A DNA stretch of 64,000 bases from Aphidius gifuensis (taxonomy: Eukaryota; Arthropoda; Insecta; Hymenoptera; Braconidae), in contig NC_057792.1 in assembly GCF_014905175.1 (NCBI RefSeq), positions 12,627,321 through 12,691,320 of the forward strand. The letters run 5' to 3'. A program made the translations under genes and the position numbers. The notes under the pieces are model-generated. The model had not been told where the DNA came from. It saw nothing but the letters and a program-made list of their open reading frames with translations, and did not search any database. Below, one piece after another: positions 33,511-45,808 of the stretch (position 1 is the stretch's first letter; the number at the start of each line of letters is the position of its first letter).

Positions 33511-33518
33511 TGCATCTA

Positions 33519-35505
33519 CACGGAAAAAAATTTATAGTTTTTATTACTATACTTATAGTAAATTCGGACAGCGACAAAAGTATGGTTGAATTTACTATAC
33601 AGTATAGTAATAAAAACTATAAATACAATTTTGGTTACTTACTATACTGGTATAGTATATACATTAAAAAACGTTAAAAAGTACAGTTACTATTACTATA
33701 CTGTATCGTAAATATTACCATACTGTATGGTAAATATTATTGTACTGTATTAATACAGTTACAATTATAATCATTATTATACTGGTACAGTTCTTTATTT
33801 ATATAAATAAATTTATTTAATAAAAAAGAAAATTTTTACCAAATAAATCATTTAAATAAGTTGCTTAAAGAATACAAAAAATAAATTTAAGGCAAGACAT
33901 TCAAAAATATTTAATAAAATTTAAATTTATTTATAATAAAAAATAAAAAATAACTATAATGAATAATTACTCGAATTTGTAGTTTTTTTTTTTTTTTCTT
34001 CAATTTTCTTAGTTTTATTTATAAATTATCTCAATTTATTATTTGATTACGTAAAAAATTACAAGTGAATTTAGAATTCCGTGTCTCAAAAATTCAACAA
34101 TGTTATTTCATATAAAAACACTTTGTAAATAGGAGAAATTGTTTAAGTGGGCTGAATTAAATTGCAATAGAATATATTGGTCACATCATAGTTTTGAAAG
34201 ACATCGACTGAGTGATCATGACACTGATCAACATATTGAAAATATAAATAGCCATATATAAAATCTGTTTCAATAAAAAATTCATCAATATAGATACTGA
34301 TAAATTAGAAGAGGATAGCTCTGATGAAAGATGTGCTGAATCATTAGAAAATTTTCTATTTAGATTTAGATAAACAAGCAACCTTATGCGTTTCTAAATT
34401 ATATAATCTTTATGAATTACCACGAGTCAAAATTACTGAAATTATTATTGAAGTGAAAAAATTATTAAAACTGGAAGCTACCAATATTTGAAATCAGTTA
34501 ACTAATAAAATATCAAAAACTGATTCTCTATGGAAAAAAAAAAATTCAAATTCATATATTTTTTGACGTATATCTGAATTACTCAATTACAAAAAAATAA
34601 AATAAATTATTTCCGTGCTGGGGGCAATAATTCCTGAATTTATTAACAATATTCATGACAATTGGTTTATTCACCACTGGACAAATTTGAAACTGAACAA
34701 CGTGCTTTTGAATTTCGTAAACAAAATAATATATATTTTCCTCGTAATGATTTCGTTTAAATTATTCCATCAGAAAAAGGACCATGTTTTTATTTGGTAT
34801 ACATTGTATATCATATTAAAAATTGAAAATAAAATTTGTATTGTAGTAAAAAAAATCAATTGATATTGAATGAGATGAAATTAAATGAGATTTTGTCAGG
34901 TAATGCAGTTATTACGTACGTCATAAACTTAAACAATCAGAAAAATTTTATACCTAAGCTGTAGTTATACATGTATAAAATGTATAGTTTTTTAACGAAT
35001 ATTTTTTATTTTAAAAAGTAAATGGAAAATATATATTTTTATATTTGATTTAAAAATTTATCGAATCCCATATATTATTAACATTGTTTTTTCTGAATAT
35101 TAATATTTATTGAGTTTTATCTTCATTATTATTTAACTAATAGAAAACATTTCAAATATTGAATATAATTTTTTTTTTTTCAATAAACTATAATGTTTTA
35201 CTTTGTTAAAATATTTTTTTTTTTTTAATTAATTTTTTTAAAAAAAAAGCATAAATTTACTATACTGTATGGTAAAAGATACTATAAGTACAGTTAAATT
35301 TACTATACCAGTATAGTAAATCTGTATAAAATTTTTTTTTTTGTTTTACTATACCGGTATAGTTTTAATTACCATACCAGTATAGTAACCTTAACTGTAC
35401 TTTCTAGTAAATCTAATTATACTTTTGCCGTTGTCCAACTTTACTATAAGTATAGTAAATTTAATCATAAAACATAGTAATAAAGACTATAAATTTTTTT
35501 CCGTG
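33519..35505. mobile_element. 1987-bp TA-flanked inverted-repeat element with decayed interior
   Basis: The ends are CACGGAAAAAAATTTATAG and CTATAAATTTTTTTCCGTG, flanked by TA (33517-33518, 35506-35507). About 250 bp of each end are inverse and filled with TACTATACTG/CAGTATAGTA motifs. The interior (about 34130-34870) has a more protein-like tract. One frame reads FETEQRAFEFRKQNNIYFPR, then, after a stop, PSEKGPCFYLVYIVY. I cannot assign it to a transposase family. It could be the element's own decayed gene. Confidence 0.9.
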
Positions 35506-35929
35506 TAAGCGAGGCAATTTTTATTATAAAGTTCTCAAACATTTTGTTGACAATTAGATGACAAAATATTTTTTTGCATCACAAAACTAAGAAAAATTGA
35601 AAAATAAAGTAATCAAGAGTTTAATAAATGAAGTATCATATGTATAAAGAAGAGTTTTTTTTTTAATACATAAGAACATTATAATTTGCTCTATGTGTGA
35701 AAAAATGACTACTTCATCAAAAATCCCTTGAAAACGAAATAGTAAAATGGAAGGTGTTTGAAGTAATCACCAAAATTTTACAAAGAAATGGATTTTGATT
35801 CAACAGTAGTTGCAAGAAATTTCATTGTTTTTTAAATTATCTGTCATTCGTGAAAATATAATGTTGAAATTTTTTAAAATTGCAGAAAGAGTCAAAATTG
35901 ATTTTAAAACTTTTTAGGATAGTTGTACT

Positions 35930-36735
35930 GCAAGGAGTAAAATAAAAAGAAAATTTATTTAAAAAAAATAAAAAAAAAATTAGGCGCTATTTCAATACAT
36001 GGTGATAATGATATATAATAATAAAAACTGCAGCGCCTAATTTTTTTTTTATTTTTTTTGATCCAGCAAATTATTCAACTTTATACTTCAAAATTCTCAC
36101 ATTTTTTTGGATATTTCACGTCTTTTGATTATTAAAAGTATTATGAATAAACAGGTCATTAAAAATTGAGGTTTTTTGGGGACATAAATCGTAAATTTAT
36201 GTTTTGTTTTTATTTCACTTATTTTGTTTCTATCATTTATATATTATATATATTGAACCAGGTGGGGTCAAGTTTAAAATTTCTTCAACAGTTGAGACTC
36301 AATTATATGCATTAAAAATATATTGAATTCTTGACTTTTTTTGGTACCACATCTTTTTGTATTAAAACAATAAAATAGCTAAACGATTTCGAGATTTTTT
36401 TGTAAAAAACACATGCACATCGTTTTGTAAAGTTTAAATAATAATAAATGTTTTTTCATACGTTGACGAATTAATTTATTATTTATTCTCATGGAGTTTC
36501 ATAAGGAGGGTGTGACGTCACATTGTGTATTAGCTTTCGGCATAGGCTATTGAAGCTCGCAGAATGAAGCAATCGGAGCAAGACAGTGCATATTATCACC
36601 AGTAATGGTGCTAGTAAGTCGAATGCACAAAGTCACATGTTGTTTTTGTTTATTTTTTTTTCCATCAAGTTCAATGAGTTTTTTTTTTTTTTGCGTTGAT
36701 ATATACAATTAATTATAGACACATGTACAATTATA
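35930..36735. other. No recognisable feature
   Basis: AT-rich sequence with a palindrome of A/T runs near 35960-36060 (TTAGGCGCT and AGCGCCTAA, about 55 bp apart). No gene was seen. Confidence 0.35.
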
Positions 36736-38145
36736 TATAAACACATGTTCTTTGTCTTTTTTATTTTTATTATCATGTTCATTATTTATTTTTATCGGTG
36801 ATTCTTGTTGATAATTTAATTTCCAAACATTATTACTTGTTGGTGATGTTATTGCCATTAATAATTCCAAACTCATTCTTCTATTTTTTTCGGTCTTTTA
36901 AAAGTTCTTAGATCAATCGTTTTTGTTGTATATCATTTGACAAATCATTAAGTGAACTTACTGATAAATCTTTTCTTAACCAAGCTTTAAGATCTTCGAC
37001 ATTTGATGATATTCTGTCACTCACTGACAGCAACCATCTTTCATTGTCATCAAAATTAAGATGTGATGGATCCATTATACCATCGAGAAATTCATTGATA
37101 ATGATGTCTTAGGAAATCATTGTTTTGAATATTATTAACTTTATCTGACATTTCATTATTTTTAATATTTATTACTCAAATTACAAAATAGTTGTGCATC
37201 AATCATCACAAAAAGATGAACAAGTCAAAAATAGTATTTTAAAATATGCTAGCTTTTTTGCTCTATAGACAGATGCGTCTAGCAGATGATTCAGATATTT
37301 AAAAATATTTCCTTTTACATATAATGTAAAAAAAAAAAAAAACCCATTAAACTCAATAAAAAGAAAAATAAACAATAACAACATGTGACTTGGAAACATA
37401 GCTAAAAGTATCATTATTAAATTCGCGCCATCGATGCGATATTGAATACTGTAAATATACCTAAAGGTTTTTTCACACCATCTGCTATTCTTGCTCAATT
37501 TTATTTCTATTATTTTGTCGAATTGCTCTGGACCTGGAAGCAATATTGCTTTGTGTTGCTTTGATTTAATTTCATTTTATTTATAATGTTTGTTAGAGTA
37601 CCCTAACTTTTGAAAGAAATCTCAAGAAAAACGCAATTTCTGAAACTGTAATAATCCCAACAACATATGGCGCGCGCATCATCGATGCGATATTGAATAC
37701 TGTAAATATACCTAAAGGTTTTTTCACACCATTCTACTATTCTTGCTCAATTTTATTTTATAATGTTGTCGAATTGCTCTCGACTTGGAAGCCATATTCT
37801 TTCGATTTAATTTTGGTTTCTAATGTTTGTCAGAGTGCCCTGAGTTTTTAAGGGAATATCAAGAAAAACGCAATTTCTGAAATTGATTTTGAAGTTTAAA
37901 AAAAAAGTAGACATCTAAAAAATCTGTTTTTTTTTTATTAAAAAGCTTGATATTGATTTAATGAAATGATCAGAAGACATAATATTTTTATCTTATCAAT
38001 CATATTTTAAAATAAATTCCCAAGGAATTGGAGGGTTAGAGTTAGCTCTATGCCAATAATATATAGGCACGGTAGTTAATCTCGTTTCCCTCACTTTTTT
38101 TTTCTCATACTTGACGCGAGGCATCACCGTGCCTCTTGATTAGTA
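36735..38145 (-). repeat. Right arm of the large inverted repeat
   Basis: It is inverse to 24513-25622. Within it the CATCGATGCGATATTGAATA segment is present twice (about 37430 and 37680), so this arm has an internal tandem duplication. Past TCCCTCACT it continues into a T run, CTCATACTTGACGCGAGGCA and a GGCAT..ACCGTGCC hairpin. This extension is shared with 40868-40915 but missing from the left arm. Confidence 0.8.
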
Positions 38146-38558
38146 ACATAAGCACATCTGATGAGCAGGTTTCGCGCCCATGTCCTAACGACATATGGCG
38201 CGCGCACCATCGATGCGATATTGAATACTGTAGCAACATCGATGCGATATTGAATAGGGCTTCATGCGGTACCGAGACTAGTCTCGGTCTCGCATGCGTC
38301 GTCTCGCGAGACGCGAGACCGAGACCGAGACCGAGACCGCCTTGAATCAATAAAACGATACCGAGACCGAGACTATCGTCTGAAAGTCTCGCTAGTCTCG
38401 CGAGACTCTGAAAATTTTAAATAATATTTTTTTTTTTTTTTTTTTTCCCTCTTACCGTATCGAATCATATTTAAAAAAAGGACTGTTATATTCCTGCACA
38501 GTAAGACACTGCACAGTAGGGCACTGACGCCAGAGTCACAAGATATTTACGGACGCAC

Positions 38559-39698
38559 CCGAATTCAGTGCCGTGGCTCCCGTGGCGAGGGACGTGACTT
38601 ATCGTCCATACCGGTCTCCATGACCGTCCGTTGTCATTTTTATTTTTCGACTAGTTTCGTCTAGTTTTGCCATGTTGAAAATAATGTACTTAGAAAAAAA
38701 AAGGAACTCAGCTTAGTTTTAGATGTAGCAAAGTAAAAAATCTCAAATAATGTAGATATTGATTGTGTGGCTACAATTGAAGCTAAGTAAAAAATCTAGC
38801 TAAGTGAAAAATCTAGCTAAGTAAAATAATGTAGATATTGATTATGTGGCTACAATTACAGCTAAGTAAAAAATCTAGCTAAGCGAAAAATCTAGCTAAA
38901 TAAAATAATGTAAATATTGATTGTGTGGCTACAATTACAGCTAAGTAAAAAATCTAGCTAAGTAAAATAATGTAGATATTGGTTGTGTGGCTACAATTAC
39001 AGCTAGTAAAAAATCTAGCTGAGTAAAATAATATAGATATTGATTGTGTGGCTATAATTGAAGCTAAGTAAAAAATCTAGCTAAGTGAAAAATCTAGCTA
39101 AGTAAAATAATGTAGATATTGATTATGTGGCTACAATTACAGCTAAGTAAAAAATCTAGCTAAGTAAAATAATGTAGATATTGGTTGTGTGGCTACAATT
39201 ACAGCTAGTAAAAAATCTAGCTAAGTAAAATAATATAGATATTGATTGTGTGGCTATAATTGAAGCTAAGTAAAAAATATAGCTAGATATTGATTGTGTG
39301 GTTACAATTACAGCTAAGTGAAAAATCGAGCTAATTACTTAGCTAGATTTTTCACTTAGCTGTAATTAAAATAATGTAGATATCGATTGTTTGGCTATAA
39401 TGGAAGCTAAGTAAATAATCTTGCTAAGTAAAATAATGCAGATAATGATTGTGTGGCTACAATTACAGCTAAGTGAAAAATCTAGCTAAGTAAAATAATC
39501 CAGATATCTAAATTTTTTTTTTTTTAAGGGACTTAGTTTTTTTTGGAAAATTTAATTTTTTTTTCTAAGTCCATTGTTTTCAACATGGCAAAACTAGACG
39601 AAACTAGTCAAAAAATAAAAATGACAACGGACGGTCATGGAGACCAGTATGGACGATAAGTCACGTCCCTCACCGCGGGGGCCACGGCACTGAATTCG
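38559..39698. mobile_element. Nested inverted-repeat element with ~65-80-bp tandem core
   Basis: The ends are CCGAATTCAGTGCCGTGGC and GCCACGGCACTGAATTCGG. The arms are inverse for about 140 bp through GACAACGGACGGTCATGGAG and AACTAGACGAAACTAG. The core (38740-39500) is a tandem array of TGTGTGGCTACAATTACAGC, TAAGTAAAAAATCTAGC and AATGTAGATATTGATTG. No target duplication was identified. Confidence 0.82.
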
Positions 39699-39869
39699 GA
39701 TATTCCCATATTTACAAGCCTTATGTATCAATGAAAATTGTAAAGACTTAAGTTACGCCAATTATATTTTCCTCAACTGATATTTTTTGTATTTGATGTT
39801 TCAAAAGCAATGATTTACTTCTTGGAAAAAAAATACATATCGATGAAGTAAAAGAAAAAAAAAAAAGAA

Positions 39870-40055
39870 AATATACTATTTGTTTATGGCATTTCTAAAG
39901 ACTTTTCTCAGACTAATTTAAAAAACTTTGGTTTAGAATCGGAAGTTCAAGGTATTACAACTGATAACGCCTCTTCAAATATGACATTTGTTGAAGAACT
40001 AGAAAATGAGATGGAAAAAATAGGATACTCGATAAAAAACAAACGTCGTATATAA
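39870..40055 (+). pseudogene. hAT transposase fragment
   Basis: One frame reads LFVYGISKDFSQTNLKNFGL, then VQGITTDNASSNMTFVEEL and ENEMEKIGYSI to a TAA at 40053. I-T-T-D-N-A-S-N is the characteristic second-catalytic-Asp block of hAT transposases. The first Asp region, the insertion domain and the C-terminal dimerisation block are missing. It is consistent with this being the remnant gene of the surrounding hAT. Confidence 0.85.
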
Positions 40056-40313
40056 AAATAATTCTCGTCATAATTTTGTATGATTAATCAATTTTATTAA
40101 TATTAAAATTAATAATCAATTTATTAATTAAAATAATTCAATATTTATTGCATTATTTTATATTTTATAATTTTAAAAAAATTAGGTAATACAATATTAA
40201 TTGTTTTTATTTTACACGAATTTGATATACATGGTATTATTCAATTACTTTTTTTACTTTACTTGGACGAATAAATATTAGTATAAAAGCGAGACCCGGC
40301 GATACTTGCGAGA

Positions 40314-40386
<73 letters not shown>

Positions 40387-40457
40387 TGGTGCGAACGAGC
40401 GAGACCGATACCGAGACTCGTCGAATCTCGTCTCGTCTCGTACCGCATGAAGCCCTA

Positions 40458-40915
40458 ATATTGAATACTGTACTCATGAATAAAGGTTCTTTCACACCAT
40501 TCTACTATTCTTGCTCAATTTTATTTTTATAATGTTGTCGAATTTCTCTGGACTTGGAAGCCATAATGCTTTGATATAAAATTTCGTTTTATCACGTTCG
40601 TCGGAGTGCCCTAACTTTTTAAGGAAATTCAAGAAAAAACGCAATTTCTGAAAATGATTTAGAAGTTCAAAAAAAAGTATACATCTAAAAAATCTGTTTT
40701 TTTTTTTTTTATAAAAAAGTGTGATATTGATTTAATGAAATGATCAGAAGACATAATATTTTTATCTAATCAATCATATTTCAAAATAATTTCCCAAGGA
40801 ATTGGAGGGTTAGAGTTAGCTCTATGCCGATAATATATAGGCACGGTAGTAAATCTCGTTTCTCCCACTTTTTTTTTTTCTCATACTTGCCGCGAGGCAC
40901 TACCGTGCCTTTTGA
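40458..40915 (-). repeat. Third copy of the inverted-arm terminus
   Basis: It carries the same landmarks as 37680-38145, from ATATTGAATACTG through CCAAGGAATTGGAGGGTTAG to a T run and AGGCACTACCGTGCCT, a perfect 6-bp-stem hairpin. It continues, across the hAT, from 38200-38254. Confidence 0.82.
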
Positions 40916-41783
40916 TCGTGATTTCAGGAAAATTCTATTTAGAAATATTTTGTTATGTACGTTAGTAATTTTGAAATGAAATATTTAATTGCATCACAGA
41001 AAACAAAGATTCGAAAAATAAAGTGATCGAGAGTTTGATGAATGAAGTATTTTGTGTAAATTGTGAAAAGGGTTTTTTGAAAGACGCAAGGAAACATAAT
41101 TATAATTTGCTCTTTCCGTAACTGAATGATTAAGTTATCAAAAATACTCAGCCATGAAAAACTGAATAGTAAAATAAAAAATATTAAAACTAAACATTCA
41201 CAAAAATGTCATAAAGAAATGAATTATGCTTCAACAGTGGTTGCAGGAAACTCTATCTTTTTTAGAAATCGTTTTTCATTTGTGTGAACGGAGTGTTGAT
41301 ATTTTTTTCAAATTATTACTTAATAACATTAAAAAATAATTGATAGTGATAATTATTTTTGAAAAACTATTTTTTCATTCTCATTAAAGAAACAGTGGTT
41401 CTCATATAATATAAAAGTGATGATTACTGATGTTCCAATTTAACTTAACTTATGATTTGCTGACTAACTATTTCGTACATTTCATGTCACAACATTATCT
41501 CGGATTACCTCTTAAGCTAGATTTTGATGATAAGTAACATTAATATTTATATCTATCAATTTATTACTTATTAATTCAATATGTCGTTGTTCCGTCGTCG
41601 ATACAACAAATCTCAAAGTTTGCCACATCACTAGCAGGTTAGGAAAATAAAAAAGTTGACTACTGTCGATCAACATGTATTTGGTATTTCAAATAAAGAT
41701 CTCGATACTGATTCTGATCATGTTATATTTAATCAAACTGGTGATCGTGAAGTTATTAATATTGTTATAACAATGTAGTGACA

Positions 41784-42835
41784 CACTGAGAAAAAAAAAC
41801 CACAAAAATTGTTGTGAGAGCACAACAAACTAGAGGCGAAATCCTATCCTGTCGCTTTTTGTTGTGCTGCAACAAAAATTGTTCTATCGTTAAACAAAAT
41901 TTGTTGTGCTACAACAAATTTTGTTGTATCGTTGAACAAATTTTATTTAGCTGCACAACAATTTTTACCATCCAATAATATTTGTTGTGTTGCTTGATAA
42001 TATTTGTTCGGCTGCTCAATAAATATTGTCCAGTTTCAAGGCAAATATTACCGTGCTGCACAACAATTTGATTTTCGGGTGTTATCGGTAAGACTCGGTC
42101 TTGTTCGTGTGCCTCGGTATATCTACATGGCATTGTGTGGAATTTTCTAAGTCAGTCTAAGTTGAGATCAGCTTTGGTGTGACTGACGTTTTAAAAATAA
42201 ATTAATTAATCCCAAGATGTCAAGTTTTAATAACATTTTAATCATTGAATTATAAACTAAAATATTTGTGAGCAACTAGATAAATAACCAAACTTGATAT
42301 TTAACAAATCACATCAACAATAAAGTATGAAATTATATGAAAATGACAAACATAACCTGCATCTGTCATTTTAATGCAGAGATTTTTTATTTTAATCTTT
42401 AATAATTATGAATATGAAAAATAAATCAAAGCATTAATTTGAATTAATTTGTTCCTTAATTGTTTTCCTTCTTCTTTTTAATTATCATAATGAAAATTTA
42501 TTTCGTAATTTTGAAAAAAAAAAAATTTAATATGGTTTTAGAATTTTTGTTATGTGGAATAATAAAAATTATTAAACTAAATTCAAAAAATGTTGTATGT
42601 TCAACAGTTTTTGTTTGGAGCATAACAAATTTTGTTGTATGTCTATTAATTTTTGTTTGGAGCATGACAAATTTTGTTAAACAGCACTGTAATTATTACT
42701 CTGCCAGATGAACAAAAACTGTACTACCGGCAGAACTAATATTATAGAGTTTCAACTTCGCCTCTACTTTGTTGTGCGGCACGACAATTTTTGTCCTGTT
42801 TTCTCAACAATATTTGTCGTTTTTTTTTCTCCGTG
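41784..42835. mobile_element. 1052-bp TA-type MITE, copy 2 (inverted relative to 9716)
   Basis: The ends are CACTGAGAAAAAAAA and TTTTTTTTTCTCCGTG. The length equals copy 1 exactly and sequence identity is above 95% by eye. TA follows on the right, while CA (a probable TA transition) precedes on the left. It splits the transposase pseudogene between 41780 and 42841. Confidence 0.88.
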
Positions 42836-43431
42836 TAACAATGCTTTTGTACGACTGCTAAGACTTTGATAAAGATACCAAAAAGTAATAATATCATCGA
42901 ATTAGGAAATGGTCATATCAGTCATTATTGTCTAACAGAAGCATTGCTTGATCAACTGGGTACTTTCGATTTATCAACATTTATTTCTTATATTTTCCTT
43001 GACTTGAATATCGATATTCTCCGACTTTCTCGTAGTTAAAAAAGTGAATTATGGCATATTCTAGGACAGAAACATGATTTATTTATCAAATTTTTATTAT
43101 TTTTGCTCATCATAGACCAGGTAAACGTTTACCTCTTGAGCAATATTTAAACGTTTTTTTGAAGGAATATATTGAGTTAAATACTAATGGTTTTTATTAT
43201 AAGAATTGTCTTTTCCAAGTATATTTGTACTAATACACCAGCTGGAAATCATATTAGAAATTTAGCTCCTCATAATGTGTTCAGAAAAGAGTTACGATAT
43301 TACATCGTCGTTTTTTTTTTCTTTGAACAATCTCTAATGTCAGATCTGATATAACTTTTAAAGAAAATATTCCAAAAAAATATACAACTTAATCGCCTCT
43401 TGAAGCATTCGGTATTAGTATAAGTACAGAC

Positions 43432-43973
43432 TAGGGATGAGAAAATTTTTGTGACATGTCATGACGGTCTAATGACAAACGCAATGTCATTCGACGATTT
43501 CGTCATGAAATAAAATTGTGACAAAAAAGAAGTTTGACCGTCATTTTTTATTTATATAGACACTATTGACCCAATTGTGACGAATAAAAACCGTGACCGT
43601 TATTTCTCATTAATTGTCACGGTGACTAACGCCCCCCTGATTTTAGTATTTTAATTAAGTCAATTTTCAAAATTGACCAAAGATCGCCCGATACTGTTTT
43701 TTAAGAGCTTTTATTATTTGTAGACCTAGACTTTGACTGCTGAATTTTTTAGTAAAATATGACAAAAAAAAAATCTTACTGTTATTTTTCATCTATATAA
43801 TCGTCACATGACAACTTCGTGACAAAAAAAAACATGATAATATTTTGTGACAAAAAGAAAACATGTCAATATTTTGTGACAAAAAAAAAAATGAAGTCAT
43901 AGAATTGTCAAAAGACGGTCATTTTTTTCATCACATGACAAAAAAAATTATGATTGTCATTTTCACATCCCTA
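43432..43973. mobile_element. hAT-type MITE with GTGACAAAAA repeats
   Basis: The ends are TAGGGATGAGAAAATTT and GTCATTTTCACATCCCTA. The flanks are GTACAGAC (43424-43431) and GTAAAGAT (43974-43981), a degraded 8-bp duplication with six matches. The interior repeats TTGTGACAAAAAAAA and GACGGTCAT. It interrupts the transposase pseudogene. Confidence 0.8.
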
Positions 43974-45409
43974 GTAAAGATCTTCCCTCAGATCTTTGTG
44001 ATCATGAAAAAACTCTTGACTATGTGGTTTTTAAAAACTAATGAAATACATAAACGATTATTCAATGACATTGATCGGTTATATTGCAATATAGGACCAT
44101 ATATACCTGAAGAATTCGTACGAAAACCTCGTACTCTTAGAGAAATTGAGCGGTGGAAAGCAACAGAGTATTAACTTATTTTTATTGCATACTGATCCTT
44201 GGTTTTTGCGTTTCATTTCAAATAAAAAAGAACTCCATCATTTCAATGTTATTAATTGTGCTATTCGAATTCTTTTTGATTGGTTACAATGCTTAAAAAA
44301 AGACCATCAATTGATAATTTACTACGTTGAAGAAATGAGAAAAATTTATAGAGACTTTAATATAATTTAGAACGTTCATAACTTAGTCCATCTAGCTCGA
44401 AACGTTCTCTTATTGAATGCTCTATTAGATTTCTTTAGTTGTTATCCATTTGAAGACTTTTTATTTGTTTTAAAAAATAAGATTGGGAAATTTTGCTCTA
44501 CTGATAAATAAGGCTGTTGAGAATGCTGTAAAACCTACTAAAGACCCCAGGTATAAATTGACTTGATATTGCTAAAACAATTAGATAATCTATGCTTGAG
44601 CATCATCGAAATATTGAACAGCACAGTAAAAAAAGTTCCGAAAAATTTGATAAAAACCAAAAACAATATGACATACAATAAATTGAACTGCAAGTTATGT
44701 CTTAAAAAAAGAAACCAAATATAAATTCAAAACCAATGAAAATGATTTGAAAAAATAAAAGTATTCCTGGGAACGATGATTAGTTGAGCGATTGAGTGAA
44801 TTACCAACTGAATCGAGGACATGAAAAAAATCAAAGAGAATCATCAAAAATTCTTCAACAATCATCAAACGACCCTCATCTCACTGCATGTAATATGAAC
44901 TATTTCAAAACACAGTCAGATTTGTCTTCACAAACAACATCAACTAGTCTTCATGTTGTTGCACCATTTGACATTTCTACTCAATCGGAATCACTATTGT
45001 CTCAACAGAAATCAAATGATCATCGAAACTATTCAACTAAAATTCATTAGTCACCAACACTATTAAATCAAGAATTTTTAAATTCTGATTATGAAAAAAA
45101 TCAAAATATTTTGAGTAATTACAACCAGATTGTGCCTATTTCAACATTGTCTCTCCAAAGTGCATCAACCAGTTTTCATGTTAATGCTTAGTATGACATT
45201 GCCACTCAATCAGCATTTCTAACAGAACAGTTTTCTTCTGACAACTTCAATCAAGATATTTTTATACCACGAAATCTATTGAAATGAGAAAGAACTAACT
45301 CACGGACTTCAGGGCTTATCAATTAATAATTGCTCTGATAATGAAAATCACTATCATGATTATAGAATATCATCATATTTAGTTTTAGAATCATCAGATT
45401 TATGAACTA

Positions 45410-45808
45410 ATGTTTTTTTTTTTTTGTGATATTATATAATTTTATGTATCGTAATTATAAAGAGAAATAAATATATTATAATCATGATACTTTTATAATT
45501 TTTCTTATTCCAATTTTCAGTAAGTGAACGTGCTCTTATCAGAATTATAGAAGAGTAATAAATATACAAATATAATATACTATAGTTTTATTATTTATAT
45601 ACCGTATACTAATATATGCCCGTGCAGCCAAACATATTTCTCATACGTATGAAAAAGCCTCTAGAAAAGTCTCTAAGAAGTCACGACAGAGCGTCAACTA
45701 AAAATCTATTAGCTTACTGAGAGTCTTATAGAGAGCTCAGAAAAAAAATTTTTGGTCTCATGTATTCTCAAGAAATTGTAACATTTTCAAAATCTGAAAT
45801 TGCTAACT
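45410..45808. other. No recognisable feature
   Basis: AT-rich flank of the Polinton. TAAAGAGAAATAAATATATT near 45460 could contain polyadenylation signals for the transposase gene, but this is not strong. Confidence 0.3.

Larger units (their letters stand above)
38255..40457. mobile_element. hAT element with transposase remnant and GAGACC arrays
   Basis: The ends are TAGGGCTTCATGCGGTACC and GGTACGAGACG..., the right end reading TACCGCATGAAGCCCTA. The flanks are a perfect 8-bp duplication ATATTGAA (38247-38254, 40458-40465). Outer regions are packed with GAGACCGAGACC/GGTCTCGGTCTC on both strands, including about 13 uninterrupted units near 40310-40386. It has inserted into the ATTCAATATCGCATCGATG repeat of the preceding arm, so the empty site is known. 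The interior contains a nested inverted-repeat element (38559-39698) and a transposase fragment. Confidence 0.94.
41581..45400 (+). pseudogene. Decayed DNA-transposon transposase of the RKPRTL-ERWKATE type
   Basis: A long plus-strand gene can be followed in three pieces. The first (41581-41780) begins MSLFRRRYNKSQ. The second (42841-43423) has LNIDILRLSRS then SELWHILGQ, PLEQYLNVFLKEYIELN and NTPAGNHIRN, matching the family's D-G-(L/I)-x-L-x-x-S-S, FWPILG and C-D-x-PAR blocks. The third (43982-45400) has PYIPEEFVRKPRTLREIERW followed by KATEY, WFLRFISNKKELHHFNV, and VHNLVHLA. This order matches a large transposase-like family common in insect and cnidarian genomes. It has been linked to CACTA/Tnp2-like elements, a placement I hold loosely. 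Many stops and frameshifts are present. A Ser/Thr/Gln-rich tail occupies 44796-45400. The termini of the element were not found. Confidence 0.78.

Noticed and set aside
37199..37543. 114-codon minus-strand ORF
   Set aside because: It lies within the repeated arm sequence. The corresponding left-arm region (24840-25160) has the same DNA with different reading-frame breaks, and composition is dominated by Phe from T runs.
24513..38095. Second Polinton, suggested by AG...CT edges (AGTGAGGG...CCCTCACT) of the inverted arms
   Set aside because: No 6-bp duplication (ATTAAT versus TTTTTT), and homology between right-arm copies continues about 50 bp beyond CT, so these are not the true ends. No Polinton gene was found inside.
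38105..38350. Overlapping ORFs on both strands with Arg/Pro repeats, also 40259-40495
   Set aside because: They are frames of the GAGACC/GGTCTC arrays at the ends of the hAT element.
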